From assembly GCF_000247695.1 (NCBI RefSeq), contig NW_004624777.1, positions 1,053,485 through 1,117,484 on the forward strand: DNA of 64,000 bases, written 5' to 3'. Every line of letters begins with the position of its first letter. Positions within the stretch are counted from its first letter, which is position 1. The position numbers and the translations under genes are program-made. The stretch comes from Heterocephalus glaber. Its lineage: Eukaryota; Chordata; Mammalia; Rodentia; Bathyergidae. Below are positions 35,169 to 46,655 of this stretch, piece by piece. The notes under the pieces are model-generated. The model made no database searches and had not been told where the DNA came from. It saw only the letters and a program-made list of their open reading frames with translations.

Positions 35169-36359
35169 TGATTATAAAGTAACCGAGGTGATAAAATAGT
35201 AACACAGAGTTAATCTTCATCAATTTAAGTGTAGTCTTAGATATTTAGGATGTATCTACCTGAAGGTTCTAAATAATATCACCTTTTAAAAAATGTTGTG
35301 CTTACAACACTTATTTGAAGCACTTTCAAGACTTGGTAATACTAAAATCACATATTAAACATTAAAGTAGACTTTTCACCACATGGTTTGGAAGAGCTTC
35401 GTAATATTGCCATTTTTAGTTAATCTGCCCAATATTCTCATTAATATGATGGGAAGTAAATATCACACATATAAACCAGACAAAGATTTAGTTGATTTCA
35501 AGATACTTCTTTCAAGCAGAGAAAGCAGAAAATCCAGATATATCATTTAAGTCCAAATAAATTAAGAACAGGCATGTGGAAGAAAAATATTTACTTCCAG
35601 TGACTGCGGCTTCAGTGGAATGTGTGAGAATAGGGACCATTTAGTTATTAAGGTTCCGAGTAGAAGATGCAGCATCACTGGACCTCCTGGAGCCCTGCGT
35701 TCCCTGAGGGGGATTATGGCTGAGAATGATGGCTTTCTCAGACCTGGGACAGAGTCTCCAATTGAGTGATTCTTACTCTTAATCGTAAACATAGTTAACA
35801 GTGCAAGCAGGCCAACTGTAGGTGTCAGCCGTGGGTGTTGCTGACTTCAAAGGTGTGAAGTAGAGCCTTAGGCTGGAGGAAAGTGTGGAAGGGGCAAATG
35901 GAAAGTTTTATAAAAAGTTACATAACAGCTTGCATATACATAGAAAATCTGTGAAGGACAAATAAGAAAGGATTACATCTGTTGTCCCTAGGGAACATAC
36001 CCGAGGGGCTGAGGCACCAGCATGGGACACAGTTGCCTTTCACTGTCTATCGACTTTTGCAATTACACTTTTTGAATTCTGTACAATCAACTAAAACTTA
36101 GGTTAAAAACAAGATCTCCTGCCTTCAATCTCAGTGTTCTTTCCATCATATCCTGCTTCTTTGGGTGTGATGAGGACCACGAAACAGATTGAGTAGAAAG
36201 AAAAACCTACTTATTCAAGAGATGCCATGCTGTGTGCTATACAGCTTTATAGGTCTGGTAAAAAGATAGCAATTGCTGCCACAGAAATGTGCAGATCAAA
36301 ATATAGACCCAAAACTCCATGCTACATGAATTAAACAAATATATAATAAATAATGATAG
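35169..36359. other. Unassigned sequence
   Basis: No gene or named repeat recognised. The 76-aa minus frame 35562-35792 has no family features. Confidence 0.45.
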
Positions 36360-36500
36360 TCCAGGCCTTAATTCTTTATATGCATTATTTGGTATATTTA
36401 CTAGGATTACCTGGAATAGATAGGTATTATGACAGTTTTGAAGATGGAAAAATTGAGGTACATATAACCATATAACCAATGGATTAGGTTAAAAAAACAA
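36360..36500 (-). repeat. MIR SINE fragment, minus orientation
   Basis: The plus strand carries a degraded antisense MIR core (GGTATTATGACAGTTTTGAA, GATGGAAAAATTGAGGTACA). Confidence 0.5.
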
Positions 36501-38194
36501 TAAGGCTCTGCTTGCTTTCAAGTTGTTTTGCCCAATGCCCATTGTTTTTAAAAGGCACCAGGCTGGTTGCTCAAGTGGTAGCATGAGTGACTAAGAGAGC
36601 AGCAGCTTTCCCCAAAACAGAGATGTGCATCATGGGGTCCAAAGGAGAGAGGAAGGGGGGAGACAAGACAAGTATTATGAAGATTCTATTTCAGATGAAC
36701 ATTGTTAAAGTTGTCCAAGAAAAATGTCATAAAGGTTCGAAGGAGCAAGTAATCTTGGCCACCTTTAGATGAGTGAGTCTTGGCTTCATAAAAAAACTAG
36801 GATGTAAAACAGACACAGAAGAACTACTAGGGACTCATAATGTAGAATAGATGTATGCAAATGTTTTTATGACTGTCTGGTATCTGTAGCATAAATTATA
36901 GTTTAAAAAATACTTGTCCATTGCCTTCTCTGATCAAATATTTAAGTCACAGGGTCATTTTGGGCATTGCCAAGATTCTTATTTCTAAATCCCCTGGGGT
37001 GAGGGGCAGTGCAAAAAAAGGAAATGATCCCCCATAATTTGCTGAATGAATGAATGTGAGGTGACAGGAAGGAAAGAAAGAAAACATGAGAGGTCTATTC
37101 CTATTCCCCAATGTTCTATCATTTTGTCTTGGCTGAGCTCCATCTTATTATAATGATCATTTAGTGCTTGAGTGTGATTAAAAAGCTCAACACGATTAAG
37201 TCACATAGGAATGCCAAAATAACATTTCAGTTTTCTGTACCAGCCAGCTCGAAGTTCAAGGGGAATATTAGGTTGGTTGAATGGCAGGATCCAGAACTCA
37301 AGCTAGCATAGATCCTCTTTCCTCAGTCAGAAAGATTTCCAAACTCTGCTCCCCAGGTATTTAGATCCTTAGAAATGCATTGAGGATTCTAAAAACAGCA
37401 AAGATTTAAATTACCTGAAAGATCCACTCATTGATTATATCTGTTTTAAACACTGAGGTTTCAGATAATATTTCCTTAATATATTTTTTCTATTTACAGT
37501 ATCAGGTTTAAAATGTACATTATTGAAATACATTCTAGTTACAAGACAGAAATTCTGAGCCAGTTGGAGCATGTTTCATGCACACTACAAACATGGATAT
37601 GTGAGTTGGTCAGCAATGACATCCTCCATCTTCTGCTACTTAGGTACTGAGTACTCTCTGATTAAGCCACACAGCTAATTTATTTCTGTTATGTGGTTAA
37701 CTATTTTGGGCAATTAAAAAAGATTCTATTTTATGTGAATCTGTAAACTGAACTGAAAAATTTCCTTCAATTTGTGAATGCTTAGAATTGTTCGGCACAA
37801 AATAAAGTGATTTCTCCAATATTTCAATATAATATATGTTAAATAAATTCTCCAATATAAATGTCACGATGTGTAAATACATAAGAGGGATGAATATACA
37901 TACTTTGCTCTGAATAATCCATTTATTCTTACCTTTGTAAAAGACTAGAAGATGACCTGAATATGGTAATTTGGGTAGACTTGTCCATCTATGTATATAT
38001 GAAAATATAATTTGATAGAGTTGTTCTTCTGTTCTGTAATGTGACTTATGTACATGATCATGTTACTGATGTGCTTAGATATTATTGTTATTTTATAGGC
38101 ACATGGCAAAAACCCCCCATATCTAAACACCATTGAAGGCCTTTTTCTGCCCAATGTGGTAAGCTTGATTACTTTTAAAAACTAATCATATATT
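36501..38194. other. Unassigned AT-rich sequence
   Basis: No exon. 36561-36590 resembles a fragment of a tRNA-derived SINE (GCTCAAGTGGTAGCATGAG), but nothing downstream confirms it. Confidence 0.45.
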
Positions 38195-39640
38195 ATATAT
38201 ATTATTGAGCACCCAACTTTTCAACAGTTTTGCTATATACTAGACACTGTATTAAAGACTGTGGTTATGGCTGTGTGTCAGATAGATACAGTCCCTGTAT
38301 ACTAATTCATGAGAATACAGGTGCATAAACAGGCAGAATCAATTAAGTATGATTTATAAAGTGTGGGACGCTACTGAAGATACATAAGATGAATACTGGA
38401 TACAAGTGTGGTAAGTTAGTGATATTCTGGAGGGTGACACTTGTAAATCCTGGGTCATAGTAGATGAGAAGGAGTTGGCCTTGTGTAGGATTTGAGAGGT
38501 GGAGGTAAGAGTGATTAAGACATAGAAAACAGCATATGTCAAGACCCATGGGTGGAACAGTCCATGGGATATTGAGGAAACTCAAAGAAGTTAAAAGAAG
38601 TAGAAGGTTGAGTTTGAAGAGTGTGTGACCATGTGAGACCAGAAGAGTGAGGAGCATTCAGTTTATGAACACTGTTATAAAATGGATTTTGCCCTACAAG
38701 TTATTAGAGTGATTGAAATATTTAACCAGGGGAATAATCTGAATTGCATTTGTCCAGTGTATTTTACCTTCAGGGTGGAAAATGGATTACCAGAAAGCAA
38801 GGGCTAGAACCCAGGTAAAGAATTACAATTGTCTTAACCAGAGTAATAGGAAAGAGGTTGGCCAGGAAGGAGCATATTCAAAAGCTTTGCAGATGTTTGC
38901 TTAAAATATGTAGACTAAGGGAAAGGAACAATTAATAGAAGATACTCTGGTTTCTTATTTGGGAAACATGATGAATAGTATTACCTTTCAATGCAATGAG
39001 GAGCAAAATATTAGCACCAGATTTGGATGGAGGGAAGGAATGTGATGAAGTAGTTTGGTTTAAGACACAATTGTACTTTAGATGCATACAGACTATCCCA
39101 AAACAAATTACTAGTTGGCTGTATTATGTGGGTATAAAGATCATGAGAGAAGTTTAGGGTGAAGATAAAACAGAGGTACAAATATCATCAGCCTAATGGT
39201 ATCTGAAGCCATGGATTATGAAAAAATGTGTGAAGATGTCCAAAGACAGAACACTGACCAACTCCATATTTTAAGAGAGGATTTTGAACATAAGATGTCC
39301 AGGAAAATCACAGAAGCTGAAGGGAAGAGGGTAATTTAAAGAGGAAAAAATTGGTATTTGTTGATGTAGAGAAGTCAGATAAGGTGAGGTCTGAGAAATG
39401 CCCATTAGATTTAGCAAGCAAGTCATTGGTGTCCCTTGTGGGAAGAGTTTCTCTTGAGTGCTGCGGATGGAAGCCAGATTGCATGAGTTGAAAACTGAGT
39501 GCAAACTGGGACTGTGGTGACAGCTGTGTAGAAAACCATTTCAAGAAGTTTGGCTATTAAGAGGATAAAAGAGATAGGGTGAGAGTTGAAAAAGTATATC
39601 AGGTCAAAAATGTATTAGGAGACATCTGAACATGTTTATC
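38195..39640 (-). repeat. Long L2 LINE copy, minus orientation
   Basis: The plus strand follows antisense L2 for about 1.4 kb. It starts ATTATTGAGCACCCAACTTT and passes through GAGAAGGAGTTGGCCTTGTG, TAACCAGGGGAATAATCTGA and AATTGTCTTAACCAGAGTAA. It reaches the antisense of the L2 RT domain near 39370-39500 (TTTAGCAAGCAAGTCATTGG). All frames are broken. The minus-strand frames of 62-104 aa in this interval are relics of L2 sense coding. Confidence 0.82.
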
Positions 39641-39879
39641 TGTGAATGGAAAAAGCCAATAAAGATAAGAGAACAGTGGGAGGAGGTCCCTCAGGGGAGA
39701 GGAAGGGGGATAAAGGATCTGATGCACTGGTGAGCCTCAGCCTTTCCCAGGAAGATGCAGCCCCTGCACATCACAGAGGGAAGGAGTGATCATGGGCCAG
39801 GAAGACACAGGTTGGGTAACTGAGGCAGTGTAATAGGATACCATCCCCCTTTCAATCTGAGGAGAAAGAGAAAACATGC
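39641..39879. other. Short unassigned junction between two L2 copies
   Basis: G-rich purine sequence, no repeat assignment. Confidence 0.4.
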
Positions 39880-40310
39880 AAAAAATTCTATTACTCAGTA
39901 GAAACTGATAAATGTCATAAAGACATATAAGTCAAAGGCACTGAATGGTAGATTAAAGATTGGAAATGCTTCTGTTTGGTGATGGAGTAGAATCTTATCA
40001 AAGAGATGAAATCTGAGATTTGTCTAGAAATATGTGGAGAGCTTGGAGATATAGGTCTTATAGTCCTTTATAGTAAAAAGAATAGTTTCAGCAAAAGGAA
40101 AGTATCACTAAAGTAAAGGTGGTGGTTAGGGAATGGTGGATAGGTAAGATTTGAATGAAATGTGATTTGTGGGATCATAGGTAGTACATCTCAAAATCTA
40201 AGACTGAGCTGTTATTGAGGAATGCCATGTATGTCAGATCAAGGAGTTTGGATTTGTTCTCAGCACAGAGTAGGAAGTTATGAACTTTTTCTTAATATTT
40301 AAAAAGTGAA
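39880..40310 (-). repeat. Second L2 LINE fragment, minus orientation
   Basis: Antisense L2 3' phrases recur here (ACTGATAAATGTCATAAAGA near 39905, GATCAAGGAGTTTGGATTTG near 40238). It is therefore a separate copy, not a continuation of the preceding one. Confidence 0.65.
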
Positions 40311-43300
40311 ACATTTGGAAATTAGAAAGATATAACAACATCCAAAAATAAAGACACAGAAAATGTAAGCATTTGTTAGATGTTGACTAATGAATGAAGG
40401 GGTAATTGGATGGAGAAACAAAAAAGGAACACAAACTGTCATTCTCACACTGGAAGCAAAGGCTTACATTGTCTGGGGTTTACCATCTAAGGGATGTGAG
40501 CAGCCAACATCACGTGGAAGCAGTTCCATGTGTTCTGTTTAGGCCACACATCAGCACTGTGTTCTCATTTCTATAACAAACTGGTCAACGGTCCTCTAGT
40601 AGACTAATATAGTCGTCTAGCTTTAAGACTGGAAAATCGATTTCTAGACTTTTCAAAGTACAAAGATTTTAAAGTAAAATTTGCAGAGTGTGAATGAATT
40701 TTGTACTTGATATTAAATCAAAACCTAATGTTTGAAATTTCATTTTTACAATTGACCTAAAGAAAAATGTTACATTTCTATGTGGACCTTAGTTTATTTG
40801 CAAAACTGTGCTAAGTAAATAGTGAAGGAAGACAATTTCTCTCAAAACTTTATATAGAACCTGTTGTTCAATCGTGAGAACTCTGTAAAGGAACTTCAAA
40901 TAAATTTAATTTTAAAGTTTTCTCTAGGCTTTTATAGAGCAAGAAAAACAAAAAAAGAGCCACAGCATTTTTAATGACATCATGGTGAACCATACTTGCT
41001 TTTTCAAATGCATACCACTGGACTTTCCAATTATTACCTCAAAGAATGTGCGGAGAGGCTGACAGACTTCTCCTTATCAGTTGTTGAAAGTGTTCATTTA
41101 TGGGGCAATATGTGGAGGAAGCATGTCATTAAGTTGAAGGTTTGAAGCTTCTGACTAAAATGCTTTTATATTGTAGTATAAATTTGCTTCCTCAGTATTA
41201 TATTACCAAAAGATATTGTTAATATTTAATTCCAAAGTCACATAATTATAAAATATAAAATGCCATAAGAGGTATGTAAATACTTATACATATATTAGTC
41301 ATAATCACTATAGTAAAAAATAAAAAAAATTACTAAAGAATTTGTGTTAAGTATACTAAACTAATGAAGAAATTTGTATACTCATGACAGCAATTGCAAA
41401 TAAGAATGGAATGCGGTTTGCAACTCTACTATGTCATGTGCATTAGATAATAGTAAAATATGCACTTTAAATAGAGTTGTGTGTACTGAGAAAGAATGTG
41501 TGAAAACACAATGATATTGTTTCTTTGAGAACTTGACAGAAATGTGGAAAGATATTCATATTTAATCTTTGTGTATATTTTTCCACAATTGAGTTTTTTA
41601 TTTAATCTTTTTTCCAGACATTTTATGTTTAGGGTTTTATTTAAACTTCTGTGAATTTTTATTTCTGCCTCATTAAGCAAAGGATTTTGATTTTAAAACA
41701 TTTTTTAAAGTAAAGTACTTTTATTAAAACTATGAAACATACAAAAGGTTTAGAAGACTCAGCAACTAAAACAGTTTAACTAAAGTCTTAATAGTGAGCC
41801 AAAGACTTTCAGAATATAGTCAAATGACATGCACTTGAAATGTTAATGTCATTTATATAGAATGAAAAAATTAGGAAAGAGAAGAAAAGAGAATTATTTA
41901 TCACTTTTTATGATGTAAATTTCATTGGGAAATTTTTTGTAATAGGTCGTCATTGTCTTTTTCTTTTGAAACAATAGTTCCATCTAGTGGACATTTTAAT
42001 TAGAACAAAACTTTGACTAAATGTTTAAGTTTTTTTTCTTTTACCAAAAGTTACATTAAAGGAAAAGAAAAAAACAAAATAGCAGAGATAATTTGTTTAA
42101 AATATGAAATTTACAATAAACAAGACAAATCAAATTAATAAACTGAAAGAACAAAGAAAAGTATTTGCCTGAAAAATTAAACACTTTCATACATTTAGGA
42201 ATGGACTAGAAATTTGGTAAAATTTTGGCTAAAAAATTTGTAAAAACATTGGTGAAAATTTATTACATAGAGTCAAGGTAGATAGTTCAGGCCCTGGAGT
42301 CTGTCATCAGAAGCAAAATACAACTTGTTTTTAAAATATAGTTGGTACAAAAACTTTCAAAAAACTGACTAGTAGAGATTACTCACTCATATATTCATTT
42401 TAGCATGAGGATTTACTGGGCTTCAATCAGGTACTGGTTTTTTTTCTAACACCTGGTGGTACTAACAACTTCTTATGTTGTATAATTCAAGAGGGATCAC
42501 TTATTAATAAAGAGGTAGTAGTCTAAAATGAGCCACTAAAGAGATCAAGAAAAACTTGACTTCTGATAATGGTTCTAATTTGCAACACAATAGCAAAATA
42601 GACAATCAATTCAGATGTTTAATTCAAATAATAGGCATCATGATGATTCTAAAATATTAACATTGTTGGATTTTTAAATTGATTTTGTTGAGTGCTGGTC
42701 CTAACTACATTACCTCTAAAAGAATACTGAAGTCCGACAATATAAGTTGCTGAACACTAAAGTAACCCTGAAATAACAGTTTTTATTGTTAGCCTACTTA
42801 TCATGAACTTAAAACCCAAAACTTCTATGAAATAGATCTAGAATTAATTTTATTTCAGAAGACCAAATGGTCGATTGGAATGTCTTTGAGTTTTATTTTG
42901 GTTCAAAATCAAAATGGTTAAGCTCTTAGCAAATGTTTACAGATGTATAGATTGGGTTTTCAGCTGCAAGAGTGTTTGGATTGCAGCAAGATGTTTCTGG
43001 GTCTCTTCCTCTTCCACGCCTGAGTGGTGACTGGGTGGGCTGGCAGTACACAAACCAAGCCCGTGCATAGTCCTAGTTTACATCTGTACCCTGGCATCTC
43101 TGTATCTCTTTTGCACAACTTCAGGTCAATTTCAGGGCTTCCCAGTGATATTTCTGTGTTTAGGCTTATGAGCTAAAATCTCTCCAAGGATTCCCATATA
43201 CCTTTTGGGTAACAAAATACCATTTTGCAATTATAAAACTGTAGTTGGTTCATATGATTCTTGAACATCTTCTATATAAGCTTCAAAAGTTAAGAATTCT

Positions 43301-43734
43301 TATCCTCTCACTGGATGAACATACCATTTAAGTCCTTTTATGCATATGAGCTACAAAGCAATTTAGACATGAAGGATCTTAAATTCAGAAAACATGTTAC
43401 CTAATGATTTTTCTCCACGGTAGAATGTACAACATAGATCTGAAGGTAAATCTGATAGAACAGACCTTTGGAGAGTAAAATGTCAAAGAGGTAATAAATT
43501 GAAGGATGCCATTTTGATCGATGTAAGCAGTTGGAATAAAACTCTTATGAGCTGTCAGGGGAAAAAAATAAAAACCCAAACATGGGTGACAATGGGATGG
43601 TGAAAGCAGCTTGATTGTATTTAAATATCTAGTGGCTGAAATGTGTGGCATTTTGGAATGATAGAAATGAATAGCAATGATTATTCTCTTGCTGTCAGAC
43701 ATGATGCTACCTTCCCCACTGCTCTCTCACCCAT
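40311..43734. other. Long AT-rich unique stretch
   Basis: About 3.4 kb with no recognised gene or repeat. AT content is high throughout and frames are short. I see no RNA gene. Confidence 0.45.
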
Positions 43735-43905
43735 GTGCATAGCATTAATGCCACAATAACTATTATCAAACCATTTAATGGATGGAGAAGCTGAAGAGCA
43801 GAAGAGTTAAATTGCTTACTCAAGTTCACACAGAACACAGAAGGCAGAAATGGTGCTGGCTGCTGACTTCAAATCTGAGGATGTTCTATTTCACCAGCAA
43901 AACTG
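43735..43905 (-). repeat. MIR SINE fragment, minus orientation
   Basis: The plus strand shows antisense MIR: TTAATGGATGGAGAAGCTGA, then TTGCTTACTCAAGTTCACAC, then GACTTCAAATCTGAGG. Confidence 0.75.
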
Positions 43906-43974
43906 TTCTTTTAACTTTTAGAAGAAATGCTTATATTTAAAACACATAAAAAGATGCTCTATGGAAAGTAGCTC

Positions 43975-44140
43975 AAAAACATTGAACTATTCTGTATAGT
44001 AGAGCTTTACTGTTCAACACAGTCTGTTCATTCTAGCCACAAGGTGGGAAAAATCCAAGTGTACATCAACAGATGGTCAAACAAAATGAAGTACTTACAT
44101 GTGGTGGAATATTATTCAGTCTTCAAAAGGAGTGATCTTT
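43975..44140 (+). repeat. L1 LINE 3' fragment (old)
   Basis: It contains the familiar L1 segment just downstream of ORF2: AATCCAAGTGTACATCAACA, GATGGTCAAACAAAATGAAG, GGTGGAATATTATTCAGTCT. Confidence 0.8.
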
Positions 44141-44262
44141 TTTATTTTTACTTCATTTGTTAAGTTATTTATTATCTGCCTCTCCCACAAGATTGTAAAG
44201 TTCATAATGACTCGCTCATCATTGTACACAAGTATACAATAAAAAGTACCTTGAATAAATAA
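44141..44262 (+). repeat. L2 LINE 3'-end fragment
   Basis: TTATTATCTGCCTCTCCCAC, then AAGATTGTAAAGTTCATAAT, then a degraded end GTACCTTGAATAAATAAA, match the sense L2 3' terminus. Confidence 0.6.
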
Positions 44263-44659
44263 AAAGTTTGTGAAAAACACATAATCATTTTCTAATTTTA
44301 GTAGGAAAATAATGATATATAACCTGCACATAAGGGCAAATTTCTAACCTCTTAAGGACAGGTTTAATCTGTGTTTCTGATTATATGTAGACCTAGAAAC
44401 AAACACAAACACAGCCCTTGACAAATCACAATAAATTTTTAAATTGAACCATGAGAACACAAAACATCCAAAGAAAAAGAAATAACATGTTGCTTAAGAT
44501 AAATAATGAGATATCTTTTCTGAGCATGGGTATTTGAAATGATCGGAATCTTGTACAAAGCAGTCCATAGCCCTCTGTGCAGCTGCCTAGCCCATGCAGT
44601 GACTTCTCTCTTCTTTGCCTCTTTGCCTGCTTGCCTGCATTCCTTCTTTACTTCCTTCC

Positions 44660-44770
44660 ATGTGAATTGAGCCTCTATTGCTGCCTAATCACTGTGCTGG
44701 GAACTAGAAGATTGTAGCCCAGAAACAGCTCCTATGCGCAAGAGGTGTAGCGTAAGTCATGGAGAAAGCC
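44660..44770 (-). repeat. L2 LINE fragment, minus orientation
   Basis: ATTGAGCCTCTATTGCTGCC, CACTGTGCTGGGAACTAGAA and AGCCCAGAAACAGCTCCTAT are antisense L2 3'-end phrases. Confidence 0.55.
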
Positions 44771-44924
44771 AGGAAATTGAATGATTTCATGCTGTGTATT
44801 AACCTCATTGCACAGCAGCATGGAATCCTGTCAGGACACAGAGCGGGTACAGCCCACAAAGATGGAGGCTGGGGAAAAGCTGTTTGCAAGGAGAGGATGT
44901 TTGATCTTATTCAAAGGAATTCAT

Positions 44925-45020
44925 TTAGTCACCCAATCAAAAAACATTTACTGAGGACCTATTATGTGCCAGATGCTCTTCTAGGAGGTACCAGAATCAT
45001 CGGGATGATTTGATTAAACA
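44925..45020 (-). repeat. L2 LINE fragment, minus orientation
   Basis: ATTTACTGAGGACCTATTAT and GTGCCAGATGCTCTTCTAGG are clear antisense L2 3'-end sequence. Confidence 0.75.
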
Positions 45021-45990
45021 GACTGCTGCTTGCTGTCCACTTCTTTAGACAGATCAACAAATAATGGGGCTTGGGGGTGGGCAAGCAGCCCCATGGATCA
45101 GGTTGTGCAGCATTGGCATGAGACAATAGCATTGGGCCAGGTTGCGGTGTGCAAGGGGGGCTGGAAATTCAGCCCAGACTGCCTCTGTCAAGCGTTGAGA
45201 GCTGCATCAGCCTAAAGGATGGACCACCTACCCATGTGGTCTACCCAGAGGGGCTATTTTGTAAAACTGCTGTATGAGTGTGTCTTTCTATCACTGTTCT
45301 GCCAAGAGGGACCTTGTCACTTATACAAAGGCTCAAAGTATGGCAGAGATTGGAAGATAACATTGCAGGGGGATTGGTGGACAACTGGAGATGGCTCAGT
45401 ATGTTCAAGACAAATAAGTGATGGTAAAGATATGGCTGCGCACCAGTCAGCCTGACTGCTGATCTCTTCAGTGCAGCAACTTTGGTATTTTCCTACATAT
45501 AGAGTTAAACTTTTCCACTTACAGTGGAGGGGATGGTCCTTATCTCATCCTGTCACTGTGAACAGCTCCTCAACTTGCTTATTTATAAACCCAGTGATGC
45601 TATCAGGTATTAAATAGATGCCAGAAAGAGGCAAAAGTAAGGGACTCAAAAGATGGTATACATAAACTAATAAAATAATGGCTTGGGTAGAAGATAGTGA
45701 ATGAGGGAGAAGACCACACAGGACCAAAAGCCTCACAAAGATGACTGAAGGCCATTAGTGGTCCAAATATGTACTTTGGGATTAATGTGAAAGATGAAAA
45801 GAAATTGCCAGCACGTCAAGTTAGTAGATAATAGAAAATATTTGAATGTCTATATTTAGAGTTGACCTAAGAGGATTAAAAAATGTGTGCTTGAGAAGGA
45901 AGCTGATTAAGAAAGGCCGCAGTGTGCTAGGACAAGTTAACATTCTGAACAAGAGCTTTAGCTTTGGTAATGAAGAAAATGAAATACTTT
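45021..45990. other. Unassigned block of moderate GC content
   Basis: Three short plus frames sit close together (44759-45013, 45030-45215, 45219-45455). The third contains GPCHLYKGSKYGRDWKITLQ followed by GDWW, which faintly recalls retroviral integrase but has none of its catalytic or zinc-finger signature. I leave it unassigned. Confidence 0.3.
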
Positions 45991-46082
45991 GACTGAGGAT
46001 GTAGCTCAGTGGTAGAGCCCTTGCCCGGTGAGGGCAAGATATTGGATTTGATTCCAACCAACACACACACACGCACACATGC
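45991..46082 (+). mobile_element. ID SINE with a CA-rich tail
   Basis: GACTGAGGATGTAGCTCAGT, GGTAGAGCCCTTGCCCGGTG and GATTTGATTCCAACC form an ID body. The usual A tail is replaced by AACCAACACACACACACGCA. Confidence 0.88.
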
Positions 46083-46529
46083 CCATTTATACACAGAAAA
46101 ATCTTATGGATTATGATTCTTATTTTTAGCAATATTTTATTTAAAATAAGCACAACCTGTTGATTATTTTATGGGAACAATGCTTATTGTATGCATCTAT
46201 GGTGTTTTCATTCACTTCTTACTCTATAATCATTTACTCTTTTTTTTAACAGGGTTTCCCTTCAGAGAATCTGATGAAGGTGTTAAAATGGATATAAATA
46301 TGAACAAGAAAATACTGACATGTCAGCATTTTTGTAGTAAAGAGAAAAGATTTTTAAAGGGTATTTAATATCTTTTATATCATATTGATTATACTATGTG
46401 TTTGAATTGTGATTAAAACAACACACAGCACATGAGAGATTGTTTAGTGAACACTATGGTGCTTTACTAAGACTTTGAGTAGTATAATGTGCCATACAGC
46501 CTCAGAGGGATTACTAAACAGATCAGTAG
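46083..46529. other. Unassigned AT-rich sequence
   Basis: A good acceptor-like tract ends at 46250 (TTTTTTTTAACAG), but the following frame has no convincing donor. Confidence 0.45.
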
Positions 46530-46655
46530 ACCTCCTCTCTTGAGTTCCTGATTCAAATTCTGGGGATGTAGACTGAGAACTTTCATTTCTAACAAGTTCC
46601 CATGTGATGGTGATGCTTCTGGGCCGGGGGCCACACTTGGAGAAGAGTTTGTACC
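46530..46655 (+). mobile_element. MER5-like hAT-Charlie MITE
   Basis: GAGTTCCTGATTCAAATTCT, TTTCATTTCTAACAAGTTCC, CATGTGATGGTGATGCTTCT and GGGCCGGGGGCCACACTTGG follow MER5 closely, including the right terminus. The left terminus is missing. Confidence 0.88.

Noticed and set aside
36561..36620. Possible tRNA-derived SINE (GCTCAAGTGGTAGCATGAG)
   Set aside because: Only the A-box side resembles a SINE. The B box and tail are missing.
45219..45455. Possible retroviral integrase-like frame (KGSKYGRDWKITLQGDWW)
   Set aside because: The likeness is limited to a few residues. No HHCC zinc finger, D,D-35-E residues or flanking pol sequence can be traced.
46250..46368. Possible exon after TTTTTTTTAACAG
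   Set aside because: The acceptor is good, but there is no convincing donor and the frame ends soon after at a stop. The product shows no family features.
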